From Halomonas sp. 328 (lineage in GTDB: Bacteria > Pseudomonadota > Gammaproteobacteria > Pseudomonadales > Halomonadaceae): DNA of 64,000 nt. A program made the translations under genes and the position numbers. Where the stretch lies: contig NZ_JADOTW010000004.1 in assembly GCF_015645095.1 (NCBI RefSeq), forward strand, positions 62,001-126,000, written 5' to 3'. The notes under the pieces were generated by a model. It did no database searches. It had not been told where the DNA came from and saw only the letters and a program-made list of their open reading frames with translations. Positions 52,701 through 60,981 of this stretch are shown piece after piece; the stretch's first letter is position 1; the number at the start of each line of letters is the position of its first letter.

Positions 52701-53473
52701 GGGCGCAGCTCCTCGGCGCCGAGGGCGCAGTTGAGACCCACCGAGAGCGGCCGGGCGTGGCGGATCGAGTTCCAGAAGGCCTCGGTGGTCTGGCCGGAGA
52801 GGGTCCGCCCGGAGGCATCGGTGATGGTCCCGGAGATCATCACCGGCAGGCGCTCGCCACGGGCCTCGAAGAGCTCCTCCAGGGCGTAGATGGCCGCCTT
52901 GGCATTGAGGGTATCGAAGATGGTCTCGATCAGGATCAGGTCGCTGCCGCCCTCGATCAGCGCCTCGGCGGCCTCGTAGTAGTTCTCGCGCAGGGCGTCG
53001 AAGGTGACGTTGCGCTTGGCCGGGTCGTTGACGTCCGGCGACAGGGAGGCGGTGCGCGAGGTGGGACCCAGCACTCCGGCCACGTAGCGTGGCACCCCGG
53101 TCTCTGCGGCCACGGCGTCACATACCTCGCGGGCCAGGCGCGCCGACTCCCGGTTGAGCTCGGGAACCAGCGCCTCCATGCCGTAGTCGGCCTGGGAGAG
53201 GCGGGTGCTGTTGAAGGTATTGGTCTCGACGATCTCGGCGCCGGCTTCCAGATACTCCCGGTGGATGCGGCCCACCAGGTCGGGGCAGGTCAGTGCCAAG
53301 AGGTCATTGTTGCCCTTGAGGTCGCTGGGCCAGTCGGTGAAGCGCTCGCCGCGGAAGTCGCGCTCATCGAGGCTGGCGTTCTGCAGCATGGTGCCCATGC
53401 CACCATCGAGAATCAGGATGCGGCGTGTCAGGGTATCCAGGAGGGTGGCGATACGGGCGTTCGGGGCAGCCAT
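49757..53473 (-). CDS. metH: Cobalamin-dependent methionine synthase MetH
   Basis: Transfers methyl from methyltetrahydrofolate to homocysteine via cobalamin. The 1238 residues (E. coli 1227) hold all four modules. The homocysteine domain (about 1-330) has zinc cysteines in [10 protein letters not shown] and [12 protein letters not shown]. The folate domain (about 360-620) begins [14 protein letters not shown]. The cobalamin module (about 655-895) has the His-on ligand in [19 protein letters not shown]. The activation domain (to the end) has [15 protein letters not shown] for SAM binding. B12 must be available to the cell. No cobalamin riboswitch was seen in the 224-bp gap to nfuA. Confidence 0.97.
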   Translation of the reverse strand: MAAPNARIATLLDTLTRRILILDGGMGTMLQNASLDERDFRGERFTDWPSDLKGNNDLLALTCPDLVGRIHREYLEAGAEIVETNTFNSTRLSQADYGMEALVPELNRESARLAREVCDAVAAETGVPRYVAGVLGPTSRTASLSPDVNDPAKRNVTFDALRENYYEAAEALIEGGSDLILIETIFDTLNAKAAIYALEELFEARGERLPVMISGTITDASGRTLSGQTTEAFWNSIRHARPLSVGLNCALGAEELRPYLEELSNKADTFVSAHPNAGLPNEFGEYDQTPEEMAAIVAEFASSGLVNIIGGCCGSTPEHIRAIAEAVRDTAPRVVPERPRACRLSGLEPFNIEADSLFVNVGERTNVTGSARFKRLIVEEDFTTALEVALEQVENGAQVIDINMDEGMLESQEAMVRFLNLIAGEPDIARVPIMIDSSKWEIIEAGLKCVQGKAVVNSISMKEGEDAFREQATICRRHGAAVVVMAFDEVGQADTFARKTEICERAYRILVDELDFPPEDIIFDPNIFAIATGIEEHDNYAVDFIEATRWIREHLPHALVSGGVSNVSFSFRGNNPVREAIHSVFLYHAIRAGLTMGIVNAGQLAVYDDLPEELREAVEDVVLNRRPDGTERLVDLADKYKGDGSSGAKKEDLEWRSWPVNKRIEHALVKGVTAYIEEDTEEARAAAARPIEVIEGPLMDGMNVVGDLFGAGKMFLPQVVKSARVMKQAVAYLIPFIEAEKSEETQAKGRIVMATVKGDVHDIGKNIVGVVLQCNNYEVIDLGVMVPAEKILQTAREVNADIIGLSGLITPSLDEMVHVAKEMQRQGFTLPLLIGGATTSKAHTAVKIEPGYEHPVIYVTDASRAVGVAGKLLSPGLKEAYVAEIRAEYEKVRERNAKRRPKAADLTYAEARARKFAIDWAGYTPPAPRTPGLTVFDDYDLAELVERIDWTPFFMSWQLAGKYPKILEDEVVGEAARSLFDDAQKMLAKLIDEKRIQARGVIGLWPANSVDDDVIEVYADESRTRVVERLHHIRQQMTKNRDGVCYSLADFIAPRYDANGEPSGKPDWIGGFAVTAGHGVEELSKAYEAAGDDYNAILVQALADRLAEAFAERIHERVRKEYWGYVPEETLDNEALIAEKYQGIRPAPGYPACPDHTEKATLFRLLDAETHSGLALTENFAMWPAAAVAGWYFAHPQSKYFSTGKITRDQVEALAERKAMSLPELERWLAPVLSYDPA

Positions 53474-53697
53474 GGTCGGGGGTCGTCTCCAGCGGTTCCA
53501 GCGTCTTTTTTCTGTCCGGTCGGCGAAGGCCGCCGGGTGCTTGCGCGACCCGCTATGTTACCAGAATCCTGGTCGCCGCGGGCAGGGGGGACGCCAGGCG
53601 TCGGCTATACCCCAGTAAAAAGCTCGGGATTGTGTCGCCCGGGAGTTTTCCTTACCATGGGCGGCATCACGACCGTGCCTACCAGGATTCTTGTCCC

Positions 53698-54288
53698 ATG
53701 AGCCAGAGCATCCAGATTACCGATAGCGCCCAGGAGTACCTCGCCGAGCTGCTGGAGAAGCAGAACGTCGAGGGCATCGCGGTGCGCATCTTTATCACCC
53801 AGCCCGGCACCCCCTATGCCGAGACCTGCCTGGCCTACTGCCGTCCCGGGGAGGAGGAGCCCAGCGACGAGCGGCTGGAGCTCGAGAAGATCGTCGTCTA
53901 CCTGGACAAGCACAGCCTGGCGTTCCTCGACGAGGCGGTGGTGGACTTCAATGCCGACCGCATGGGCGGGCAGCTGACCATCAAGGCGCCCAACGCCAAG
54001 ATGCCCAAGGTCAACGCCGACAGCCCCCTGGAGGATCGCATCAACTACGTCCTCTACAGCGAGATCAACCCGGGCCTGGCCGCTCATGGCGGCGAGATCA
54101 AGCTGGTCGAGCTGACCGAAGAGAAGGTGGCGGTGCTGGCCTTCGGCGGCGGCTGCCAGGGCTGTGCCGCCGTGGACCTGACCCTCAAGGAGGGCGTCGA
54201 GAAGACCCTGCTGGAGCGTATCCCCGAGCTCGTCGGGATTCGCGACGTGACCGACCACAGCGATACCAGCCAGGCCTACTACCGCTAA
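53698..54288 (+). CDS. nfuA: Fe-S cluster carrier NfuA
   Basis: Delivers 4Fe-4S clusters to target enzymes such as aconitase. The 196-residue protein has an N-terminal degenerate A-type domain (about 1-95) and a C-terminal Nfu domain with the cluster-binding CxxC in [12 protein letters not shown] (C153, C156). Length matches E. coli NfuA (191). The start at 53698 is preferred because [19 protein letters not shown] aligns to the family; the frame is open for 273 bp further upstream through the metH promoter region. Divergent from metH. Confidence 0.95.
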   Translation: MSQSIQITDSAQEYLAELLEKQNVEGIAVRIFITQPGTPYAETCLAYCRPGEEEPSDERLELEKIVVYLDKHSLAFLDEAVVDFNADRMGGQLTIKAPNAKMPKVNADSPLEDRINYVLYSEINPGLAAHGGEIKLVELTEEKVAVLAFGGGCQGCAAVDLTLKEGVEKTLLERIPELVGIRDVTDHSDTSQAYYR

Positions 54289-54311
54289 CCGCGGTTACCT
54301 CTAGATACCCT

Positions 54312-54342
54312 CAAGAAGGCCGCCCATCGGGCGGCCTTCTTG
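54312..54342. terminator. Terminator between convergent nfuA and kfrA-like gene
   Basis: A 14-bp stem (54312-54325 with 54329-54342) and ATC loop; TTCTTGTATC follows on plus, GAAGG precedes. Serves nfuA and probably the kfrA-like gene. Confidence 0.75.
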
Positions 54343-54360
54343 TATCTGGTCGAGACGGCG

Positions 54361-55359
54361 TTAGCAGATAAAGGGCGGCAGGGGACGCTCGGCGAGCCGA
54401 GCCTCCAGGGTCGCCAGCTGGCCCTGCAGGACCTCCAGTTGCCCCTTGAGGGCCGCGCTCTCGCTCTGGCGAGCCTCCAGCAGGGCCTCGAGGCGCTCCT
54501 CGCCGGCACGCCTGGCCTCGGCTTCGGCCTGCCGCTGGCGTTCGGACTCGTCGGCCTGCTGCCGGGCTTCCAGGCGGGCCTTTTCCGCCTCGGCGGCGAG
54601 CCGTCGCTGCTCCTCCAGTTGGCTGTCCAGGCGGCTCAGGCGCGCCTCCAGGCGCTGCTGCCGCTCCCGATGCTGCCTGTCTTCCGCCTGACGCTGCTGC
54701 CGCGCCTCGTCGAGTTGGGCCATCAGTCGTGACTCGGCGGCTTCGTGGCGTTGCTCCTCCTGGGCCAGTCGTTGGCGGTGCCTCTCGGCCTGTTCGGTGA
54801 GGGCCTGCTGGTGGCTGGCCTCCCGGGTCTCGAGTTCCCCGCGTAGGCGGGTCACCTCCGTCTTCCACTCCTCCCGCTCCTTGCCTAGCCGCCGCTCGGC
54901 CTCTCGGGCCTGGTCCCGCTCGCTCTCGCGTCGCGAGGCCAGGGCGCCCAGCTCCTCCAGACGAGCCTGGGCTTGCTGGAGCTGCCCGGCCAGGGCTGAC
55001 TCCCGCTGGGCGGCATCTTCCGCCTCGCGGCGCGCCTGGGCGGCCATCTCCTGAGCCTCGGCCACACGCCGATCCGCTTCCTCGCGATAGTGGCTCAGGG
55101 CCTGATTGGCGCTCTCCTGGGCGACGGCCCAGAGCTCGCTCATGGCGTTCTGCAGCGCCTCGGGCAGGGCCTGGCTCGGCGGCAGGTCGCGGTTGGCTTC
55201 GCGACGGGCACGCCACTCCCGTAGATGGTCGCTGATGGTGGTAAAGCTGCCGGTGCCCAGCACCTCGCGGACCTTCTGCACACTGGGGGCCTCCTGGCGT
55301 TGCAGCAGGGTATCGATGGCCCGCTGCACATCCTCGTACTGCACGCCGCTTCGTGCCAT
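54361..55359 (-). CDS. KfrA-like DNA-binding coiled-coil protein
   Basis: A 332-residue protein with an N-terminal KfrA_N-type DNA-binding domain (about 5-115, VQRAIDTLLQRQEAPSVQKVREVLGTGSFTTISDHLREW cited by position 11-49). From about 95 to 325 it is an almost unbroken Glu/Arg/Ala/Gln coiled coil. Plasmid KfrA autorepresses its gene and helps partition by forming a filamentous scaffold. This copy is chromosomal, divergent from a tyrosine recombinase gene, with AT-rich heptamer repeats between them that could be its operator. The role on a chromosome is unknown. Confidence 0.85.
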   Translation of the reverse strand: MARSGVQYEDVQRAIDTLLQRQEAPSVQKVREVLGTGSFTTISDHLREWRARREANRDLPPSQALPEALQNAMSELWAVAQESANQALSHYREEADRRVAEAQEMAAQARREAEDAAQRESALAGQLQQAQARLEELGALASRRESERDQAREAERRLGKEREEWKTEVTRLRGELETREASHQQALTEQAERHRQRLAQEEQRHEAAESRLMAQLDEARQQRQAEDRQHRERQQRLEARLSRLDSQLEEQRRLAAEAEKARLEARQQADESERQRQAEAEARRAGEERLEALLEARQSESAALKGQLEVLQGQLATLEARLAERPLPPFIC

Positions 55360-55441
55360 CCCGTCTCTCCTGTCGATGCTTGCCGCCCCCTGGGGCGTGA
55401 TGGGCGCAGCTTAGCGCCTCGGGAGGGGCTTGGGAAGCCTT

Positions 55442-55502
55442 ATTACATATTACGCATTACGTAATTTTATTTATTTTTCTCGCAAGAAAATTAAGATTAC
55501 GC
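55442..55502. repeat. ATTAC heptamer iterons and inverted repeats between kfrA-like gene and recombinase
   Basis: Three adjacent heptamers ATTACAT, ATTACGC and ATTACGT (55442-55462) have a 7-bp period. The last extends into the palindrome ATTACGTAAT (55456-55465). A fourth ATTACGC is at 55496-55502. An inverted repeat TTTTCT-CGCA-AGAAAA is at 55475-55490. The 100-bp block is strikingly AT-rich against this genome. It sits in the 222-bp divergent promoter region, as expected of an operator for the KfrA-like protein or a recombinase core site. Confidence 0.65.
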
Positions 55503-55581
55503 GGCTTATCTTGATTTTTTAGGCCTCGGTTAGCGATACTCAGCCGCCTGGCATCAAGGCATCATCAGGGAGCCGTATCGC

Positions 55582-56817
55582 GTGGAAGGCGAGGAGAAGA
55601 GGAGCGGGGCGGGGAAGCCGCTGCTGACACTGGCGTCCCTGGCGCAGGGCGGCGAGGTGCTTTCGGGGGCGCCGCAGGGCATCCCGGCTGGTATTCATAT
55701 CGATGCCGGCAGTGACATCGAGGCGGTGAGCCTGTGGCTGAGCGAATACCGCGCCAGCCCCCAGACCTGGCGGGCCTATCGCCGCGAGGCGGAGCGGCTG
55801 TTGCTGTGGCTCGATCGGCAGGAACTGCGTCTCGGTCAGGTTCGCCGGGAGCATCTCGACGCCTTCGAGGCCTTTCTCGCCGACCCGCGGCCCCGGGAGG
55901 CGTGGATCGGGCCACCGCGTTCTCGTCGCTCATCCGAATGGCGTCCCTTTCGCGGCCCCTTGTCACCGGCCAGCCGCCGCCAGAGCCTGGTGATCCTACA
56001 GGGGCTCTTCGCTTGGCTGGCAGAGGCGGGTTGGGTCGCCCATAACCCCTTTCGGTTGATGCGCGACAAGCGTCGCCGCCTGGATAATCGACAGACCAGC
56101 ATCGAGCGCTACCTGGAGCGCCCCCTCTGGGCCTGGTTCTGGGCGTGGCTCAATCGCCCACCGGCGGAGTCCGCCACGCCACGGCAGCGCTTCGAATGGC
56201 AGCGCCGGCGCCTGGTCTTCGGCTTCGCCTACCTGCTGGCCCCGCGGATCGCCGAGATCAGTGCCGCTCGCATGGGCGACTTCCGGCGTCGGGAGGGGCG
56301 CTGGTGGTGGGAGGTGATCGGCAAGGGGAGCAAGCGGGCGGTGATTCCGGTGCCGCCCGACATGCTGGCCCTGCTGGGCGACTGGCGAACCGAGTTGGGG
56401 CTTGCCCGCGAGCCCCTGCCGGAGGAGGACGGGCCGCTGTTGCGAAGCCTGGATGGGCAGCGGGGATTGGGCGATAACCGCCTCTATCGGCTGATCCGCG
56501 AGGCCTTCGCGGCGGGCGCCGCGGCCCTGGAAGAGGAGGGCGACGGCCTCGGGGCCCACCAGTTGCGTCGCGCCACCCCCCACTGGCTGCGCCACACCGC
56601 CTTGACCCACCAGGCCCAGGCGGGGGTCGAGCTGCGCTACCTGGCGGCCACGGCGCGTCATGCCCGCCTCGATACCACCGCCCGCTACCTGCACGCCGAG
56701 GCGGAGGAGTGGCATCGCCAGCAGGCGCGCCATGGCCTGGATCCGGCAACAGAGATCCAGGGCAGGGAGAACGAGGAAAGCGGCAGGGCGGACGAGCCGG
56801 GGAGGGAGCCTGTATAA
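55582..56817 (+). CDS. Tyrosine recombinase/site-specific integrase
   Basis: A 411-residue recombinase with an N-terminal SAM-like core-binding domain (about 45-160) and a catalytic domain (about 175-375). All catalytic residues are present: R222 in LAPRIAEIS, K248 in GKGSKRAVIPV, H334 and R337 in PHWLRHTAL, H360 in TARHARLDTT and the nucleophile Y369. It is therefore probably active. The start is GTG at 55582 with GGGAG 13 bp upstream. No phage, IS, or cargo genes and no att repeats were seen nearby, so it looks like a resident enzyme paired with the divergent KfrA-like gene. Target site unknown. The end of the gene contains the likely sufE promoter. Confidence 0.9.
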   Translation: MEGEEKRSGAGKPLLTLASLAQGGEVLSGAPQGIPAGIHIDAGSDIEAVSLWLSEYRASPQTWRAYRREAERLLLWLDRQELRLGQVRREHLDAFEAFLADPRPREAWIGPPRSRRSSEWRPFRGPLSPASRRQSLVILQGLFAWLAEAGWVAHNPFRLMRDKRRRLDNRQTSIERYLERPLWAWFWAWLNRPPAESATPRQRFEWQRRRLVFGFAYLLAPRIAEISAARMGDFRRREGRWWWEVIGKGSKRAVIPVPPDMLALLGDWRTELGLAREPLPEEDGPLLRSLDGQRGLGDNRLYRLIREAFAAGAAALEEEGDGLGAHQLRRATPHWLRHTALTHQAQAGVELRYLAATARHARLDTTARYLHAEAEEWHRQQARHGLDPATEIQGRENEESGRADEPGREPV

Positions 56818-56818
56818 T
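56813..56818 (+). promoter_or_regulatory. -10 element of sufE
   Basis: A consensus TATAAT overlaps the recombinase stop codon, 27 bp before the sufE ATG. The adjoining ATAATGG-GG-CCATTAT (56815-56830) is an inverted repeat at the expected start of transcription. No good -35 was found. Confidence 0.5.
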
Positions 56819-56844
56819 GGGGCCATTATCAGCGAGGAGTTTCC

Positions 56845-57270
56845 ATGAGCATCGACACCACCGCCGAACAGGCGCAGCAGGAGCTGCTGGAAGAGTTCGA
56901 ACTGTTCGATAACTGGATGGATCGCTACCAGTACATCATCGACCTGGGCAAGCAGCTGCCGGACTTCCCCGACGAGTGGAAATGCGACGAGCACAAGATC
57001 CAGGGCTGCCAGTCCAATGTGTGGATGCGCCACCGGCTGGAAGAAGGGCGCCTGCACTTCGATGCCATCTCGGATGCCGCCATCGTCTCGGGGCTGATCG
57101 CCGTGTTGCTGCGTATCTACAGCGACCGCCCGCCGGCGGAGATCCGCGACACCCAGCCCGAGTTCCTCGTCGCCCTGGGTCTCGACAAGCACCTGTCACC
57201 GACCCGCAGCAACGGCCTTCACGCCATGCTCAAGCGCATCTACGAGGTCGCCGAGCGGGCCGCCACCTAA
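56845..57270 (+). CDS. sufE: Cysteine desulfuration protein SufE
   Basis: Accepts persulfide sulfur from SufS/CsdA and stimulates its desulfurase activity. The 141 residues contain KCDEHKIQGCQSNVWM with the acceptor C55, and AIVSGLIAVLLRIYSDRPPAEI near 80, both typical. ATG at 56845 has GAGGAG 9 bp upstream. No suf genes adjoin it; nfuA is 2.5 kb away. Confidence 0.93.
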   Translation: MSIDTTAEQAQQELLEEFELFDNWMDRYQYIIDLGKQLPDFPDEWKCDEHKIQGCQSNVWMRHRLEEGRLHFDAISDAAIVSGLIAVLLRIYSDRPPAEIRDTQPEFLVALGLDKHLSPTRSNGLHAMLKRIYEVAERAAT

Positions 57271-57388
57271 GTGCCAATTTCGCTCGAAATAATAATTTTT
57301 ATAAGCCAGGCTTTAAAAATAATCGTTTTTTAGGCGGGATAATCATTTTGGCAAGGCATTCGGCAAGGCAAGTGGGCGACGAAACCGG

Positions 57389-57757
57389 CTATGCCTCGAA
57401 GGATTGCCGCTCGGCTCCCCTGCGACGCCGTTCCCGGGCGAGGATCGCCTCGGCGTCCAGGCTGGCGATGGTGCCTTCGGCGGGTATCTCGCCGGCCAGG
57501 CGCAGCGCCAGGTAGCGACCGCAGCAGACGCGCAGAAAGGAGGCGAAGCCGCCCTGATCATGGCCGGCTTCGTCGCACTCCCGCGAGAGTCGACCGATCA
57601 ACTGGGTCAGGCTATGGCCATCGCGGCGGGCGACCTCCTCCAGCACCTCCCAGTAGAAACGCTCCAGACGCACGCTGGTGGAGACCCCGTCCAGGCGCAG
57701 CGAGCGGGTCTGCGCCTCCCACAGGCTCGGCTCGGCACCGATAAAGAGTCGGCACAT
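57389..57757 (-). CDS. Ribbon-helix-helix domain protein
   Basis: A 122-residue protein whose centre is a ribbon-helix-helix fold of the DUF/RHH_4 type: RSLRLDGVSTSVRLERFYWEVL near 16-37, then VARRDGHSLTQLIGRLSREC. These proteins bind DNA as dimers or act on unknown targets. Start ATG at 57757 sits 8 bp behind GGAGG. Preceding 57271-57388 (118 bp past sufE) is AT-rich and contains no gene. Function unknown. Confidence 0.82.
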   Translation of the reverse strand: MCRLFIGAEPSLWEAQTRSLRLDGVSTSVRLERFYWEVLEEVARRDGHSLTQLIGRLSRECDEAGHDQGGFASFLRVCCGRYLALRLAGEIPAEGTIASLDAEAILARERRRRGAERQSFEA

Positions 57758-57824
57758 GATCTTCACCTCCCATGCTAAGTGACCGGGAGCACCAGGGTAC
57801 TCCCAGTCAGCGCTTATCGGGAGT

Positions 57825-58406
57825 CTAAACCGCTAACCGCGCCCCCAGCACGGCCATAAACTGCGCCAGCCAGGCGGGATGCGCCGGCCAGGCCGGGGCG
57901 GTGACCAGGCGACCGTCGGTGATGGCGGCATCCACGGCGATATCGGCATAGTGGCCGCCGGCGAGCTCCACCTCCGGGCGACAGGCGGGGTAGGCCGCGC
58001 AGCGGCGCCCCTCCAGTACCCTGGCGGCGGCCAGCAACTGGGCGCCGTGACAGATCGCCGCCACCGGCTTGTCGGCGTCGAAGAAGTGGCGCACCAGGGC
58101 GATGACCTCATCGTCAAGACGCAGGTACTCCGGGGCGCGACCCCCGGGGATCACCAGGCCATCATAGGCCTTTGCGTCCACGCCGGCGAAGTCCGCATTG
58201 AGGGCAAAGCGGTGGCCGGGCTTTTCGGTATAGGTCTGGTCGCCCTCGAAGTCATGGATGGCGGTGGCCACGGTATCGCCGGCGACCTTGTCGGGGCAGA
58301 CCGCATCGACGCGGTAGCCCACCGCCTGCAGGGCCTGGAAAGGAACCATGATCTCGTAGTCTTCGACGAAATCCCCGCACAGCAGCAGCAGTCGTTTGAC
58401 AGGCAT
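57825..58406 (-). CDS. DJ-1/PfpI family protein
   Basis: A 193-residue class I glutamine amidotransferase-like protein of the DJ-1/PfpI superfamily. The nucleophile cysteine is in [20 protein letters not shown] (about 113-116), and [15 protein letters not shown] near 83 includes the oxyanion region; D/E in the loop near 17 ([14 protein letters not shown]) would be the conserved acidic residue. Members act as proteases, chaperones or glyoxalases; this one resembles the YhbO/PfpI group. Start at 58406 has GAGGAG upstream. Confidence 0.88.
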   Translation of the reverse strand: MPVKRLLLLCGDFVEDYEIMVPFQALQAVGYRVDAVCPDKVAGDTVATAIHDFEGDQTYTEKPGHRFALNADFAGVDAKAYDGLVIPGGRAPEYLRLDDEVIALVRHFFDADKPVAAICHGAQLLAAARVLEGRRCAAYPACRPEVELAGGHYADIAVDAAITDGRLVTAPAWPAHPAWLAQFMAVLGARLAV

Positions 58407-58555
58407 GGCGTCACTCCTCCTCGGGATCTTGTGATTGGCGTCTCCGCCATGGGCGGAGGGAATCATTCTGGCACGGCGGGAATCGCAGGAGGTGGTAGCG
58501 GGCTACTACACCAGGAAACGCCAGGGATGCACCAGAACCGAGGGCAAGGCGGGGC

Positions 58556-58915
58556 TTAGCGGTGGTGACAGCCGTTATCGCGGGGGCGGAACTGCTCGTC
58601 GAGCTCGGGGTCTTCCCGGCACAGGGCCTCGCTGGGTCCGCCGGGCACCGGGTCGATGCCGCCTTCGGCAGCGGGGTGGCAGCGCAGGATGCGCCGCAGG
58701 GCGAGCCAGCCGCCCTTGAGGGGGCCATGCACCTGGAGGGCTTCCACCGTGTAGTGGGAACAGGTCGGCCAGTAGCGGCAGCGGGGGCCCAGCAGGGGGC
58801 TGATACCCCACTGATAGAGACGCACCAGGCCGATCATCAAGGCAGCCAGCAGGCGGCTCAGCGAGGCAACCAGGCCGCGCCAGAGCGCGGCGAGCCAGCC
58901 GGCCAGGCAACGCAT
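58556..58915 (-). CDS. yidD: Membrane protein insertion efficiency factor YidD
   Basis: A 119-residue YidD protein. The hallmark [24 protein letters not shown] is at about 32-55 with the conserved cysteines, followed by [24 protein letters not shown]. Such proteins associate with the inner membrane and assist YidC. It is longer than the typical 70-90 residues through an N-terminal amphipathic stretch and an acidic/His-rich tail. Normally it lies between rnpA and yidC; here it starts 1 bp after hisI, behind zur. It may be a second copy. Confidence 0.9.
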   Translation of the reverse strand: MRCLAGWLAALWRGLVASLSRLLAALMIGLVRLYQWGISPLLGPRCRYWPTCSHYTVEALQVHGPLKGGWLALRRILRCHPAAEGGIDPVPGGPSEALCREDPELDEQFRPRDNGCHHR

Positions 58916-58916
58916 G

Positions 58917-59363
58917 CTAGGCCTTGCCCTTGCCGTAGAGGGTCTCCGGGTCGATCAGCGGTTCGCTGCTGATGCGTGCCTGGTCGGCATCCAGGGCGAC
59001 ATAGAAACAGTGGCGGCGCCCGGTGTGACAGGCAGGGCCGGTCTGGTCGACTTGCAGCAGCACGGTATCGCCGTCGCAATCCAGGGCGGCACTCTTGAGC
59101 AGCTGCTGCTGGCCGGAGCTCTCGCCCTTGCGCCACAGCTTGCCCCGGGAGCGAGACCAGTAGCAGACCCGGCCACTGTGCAGGGTCTCTTCCAGGGCCT
59201 CGCGGTTCATCCAGGCCATCATCAGCACTTCGCCGCTATCGTGCTGCTGGGCGATGGCGGGAATCAGTCCGGCCTCGTTCCAGGCGACCGTATCCAGCAG
59301 CCGGGCGGTCGACTCGGTGGTGTCCAGGGGGGCGCGCTCCAGCGCCTTGAATAGCTCGCTCAT
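58917..59363 (-). CDS. hisI: Phosphoribosyl-AMP cyclohydrolase HisI
   Basis: Opens the adenine ring of PR-AMP in histidine synthesis, using zinc. The 148-residue protein has [16 protein letters not shown] near 45, [17 protein letters not shown] near 68, [11 protein letters not shown] near 93 (metal aspartates) and the zinc cysteines in the same segment and in [13 protein letters not shown] near 109. An N-terminal extension of about 25 residues and a C-terminal one are atypical. It has no HisE domain and no his genes beside it, but follows zur, suggesting a zinc-linked paralogue. A G11 (poly-C on the coding strand) tract lies 20 bp before its ATG. Confidence 0.9.
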   Translation of the reverse strand: MSELFKALERAPLDTTESTARLLDTVAWNEAGLIPAIAQQHDSGEVLMMAWMNREALEETLHSGRVCYWSRSRGKLWRKGESSGQQQLLKSAALDCDGDTVLLQVDQTGPACHTGRRHCFYVALDADQARISSEPLIDPETLYGKGKA

Positions 59364-59383
59364 GGGTGTCTCATGATCAGAAT

Positions 59384-59394
59384 GGGGGGGGGGG
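59384..59394. repeat. Eleven-base poly-C/poly-G tract between zur and hisI
   Basis: Eleven G residues on plus, reading C11 in the transcript. It starts one base after the zur stop and ends 20 bp before the hisI ATG. Such mononucleotide runs are prone to slipped-strand mispairing and could change the spacing of this leader. It may also be a sequencing-error hot spot. Confidence 0.8.
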
Positions 59395-59395
59395 C

Positions 59396-59875
59396 CTAGG
59401 CCTGGGTCGCCGCCGCGGGTGATGCCTCCTCGCTGCTGGTGTGGCGGCAGTCGTCGCAACTGCCCAGCAGCTCGATGGTCTGCCGCTCGACGCGAAAGCC
59501 CAGCTCCCGGGCACGCCCGGCCAACTGGGCATCCACATCATCCAGGTGAAGCTCCTCGACACGGCCGCAGTGACGACAGATCAACAGCTGGAAACCGTGG
59601 GCATGCTCCGGGCAGGGGCAGGCCACATAGGCATTCAACGACTCGATCCGGTGCACCAGGCCCTGCTCGATCAGGAAATCGAGGGCCCGGTAAACGGTGG
59701 GCGGCCGTGCCGCCGCGTGCTCCAGGGCCAGTCGGTCCAGCAGGTCGTAGGCCTTGAGCCCCCCGGGGGAGTCGGCGACCAGGGCCAGTACGCGGCGGCG
59801 GATGGGCGTGAAGCGCACGCCTCTGGCCTGGCACTGGCGCTCGGCCCGCTCGAGCAGTTGTCGGGATTGAGGCAT
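59396..59875 (-). CDS. zur: Zinc-responsive Fur-family repressor Zur
   Basis: A 159-residue Fur-family regulator. The winged helix spans about 10-80 (FTPIRRRVLALVADSPGGLKAYDLL, then RPPTVYRALDFLIEQGLVHRIES). ACPCPEHAHGFQLLICRHCGRVEEL near 84-108 and CDDCRH at 139-144 provide the structural CxxC pair and regulatory histidine/cysteine ligands as in Zur rather than Fur. zur is first in a zur-hisI-yidD run. I saw no obvious Zur box upstream of it. Confidence 0.9.
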   Translation of the reverse strand: MPQSRQLLERAERQCQARGVRFTPIRRRVLALVADSPGGLKAYDLLDRLALEHAAARPPTVYRALDFLIEQGLVHRIESLNAYVACPCPEHAHGFQLLICRHCGRVEELHLDDVDAQLAGRARELGFRVERQTIELLGSCDDCRHTSSEEASPAAATQA

Positions 59876-59971
59876 GAATACACTGTCCTGTCGATACCAG
59901 GGGTCAGTCTACCAGAGCCGAGGGCAAGCCGGCAGCCCGGACACCGGGAGGCCCTCGGTGATGGTGCGGGG

Positions 59972-60979
59972 TTAGGCCGGCACCGCGCCGGGTTCCGGCA
60001 GCTCGGAGCGGCGTGCGAAGTGCTGTCGAGCTAAGGCCACCCGCTCGCTGACCGAGGCCCCGGCCGGCTGTCGCTCGATCAGGTCGAGGCGCCTGCGCAG
60101 CCCCTCGCCGTTGGCCATCTGAATGGCCAATCCGGGCCGGGCATTGAGCTCCAGCAGCATGGGGCCGTGGCGTCGGTCGAGGACCATGTCGGTGCCCAGG
60201 TAACCGAGACCGGTCATCTCATAACAGCTGGCGGCCAGGGTCAGCAGGGTATCCCACTCGGGGATACGCAGGCTGGCCAACTCGTGCCCGGTATCCGGAT
60301 GGCTGGCCCGCGGGCGATCGAACTGGACCCCGCGCAGCGCCGTCCCGGTGGCGATATCCAGCCCCACCCCCACGGCGCCCTGGTGAAGGTTGGCCTTGCC
60401 GTCCGAGGCGGCGGTGGAGAGGCGCATCATCGCCATCACCGGGTAGCCACGGAAGACGATCACGCGGATATCCGGCACCCCCTCGTAGGTGTACTCGGTG
60501 AGCGACTCTTCGAAATGGATCAGGTCCTCGATCACCGCCACGTCGGGTGAGCCGCCCAGGGAGTAGAGGCCGGAGAGGATATTGGAGACGTGACGCTCCA
60601 GGTCCTCGCGCCCCAGGAGGGCGCCACTGGGCTTGACGTAGGCCTCGCCGGCACGCCCCTCGATGACCAGGATCCCCTTGCCGCCGCTGCCCTTGGCGGG
60701 CTTGATCACGAAACCGGCGCTCCCCGCCACCAGCTCCGCCACCCGCTTGACACCGAACTGGGTGGTGACGGTGCCGATCAGCGCCGGGGTGGTGATGCCG
60801 TGACGCTCCGCCAGGAGCTTGGTCTGCAGCTTGTCATCCACCAGCGGATAGAGGCGGCGATCGTTATAGCGGCCGATATAGCGGATATTGCGCCGATTCA
60901 TGCCGATGATGCCCTTGGCCCTGAGGCGCCCGGGGCGGGTCCAGGCCAGGGCCCAGTCGAGCAGGCTCTCGGAAGACAT
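59972..60979 (-). CDS. RimK-like ATP-grasp ligase (alpha-L-glutamate ligase-like)
   Basis: A 335-residue cytosolic carboxylate-amine ligase. The ATP-grasp core shows FVIKPAKGSGGKGILVIEGR near 95 (nucleotide loop), VAVIEDLIHFEESLTEYTYEGVPDIRVIVFRGYPVMAMMR near 150-195 (position cited) and the metal/ATP motif MLLELNARPGLAIQMANGEGL near 280. Expected to add glutamate or a similar amino acid to a peptide or small molecule. It is the last gene of a three-gene operon with a membrane inactive transglutaminase and a retropepsin lipoprotein; its ATG at 60979 lies 3 bp past the upstream stop, behind GGAGG. Substrate unknown. Confidence 0.87.
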   Translation of the reverse strand: MSSESLLDWALAWTRPGRLRAKGIIGMNRRNIRYIGRYNDRRLYPLVDDKLQTKLLAERHGITTPALIGTVTTQFGVKRVAELVAGSAGFVIKPAKGSGGKGILVIEGRAGEAYVKPSGALLGREDLERHVSNILSGLYSLGGSPDVAVIEDLIHFEESLTEYTYEGVPDIRVIVFRGYPVMAMMRLSTAASDGKANLHQGAVGVGLDIATGTALRGVQFDRPRASHPDTGHELASLRIPEWDTLLTLAASCYEMTGLGYLGTDMVLDRRHGPMLLELNARPGLAIQMANGEGLRRRLDLIERQPAGASVSERVALARQHFARRSELPEPGAVPA

Positions 60980-60981
60980 CC

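Noticed and set aside
53474-53697. Cobalamin or SAM riboswitch upstream of metH
   Set aside because: I looked for the conserved cobalamin-element core and SAM-box features on the minus strand of this 224-bp gap and saw none. A covariance search would settle it.
59876-59971. Zur box in the zur promoter
   Set aside because: No AT-rich palindrome resembling known Zur sites is visible in this short region.
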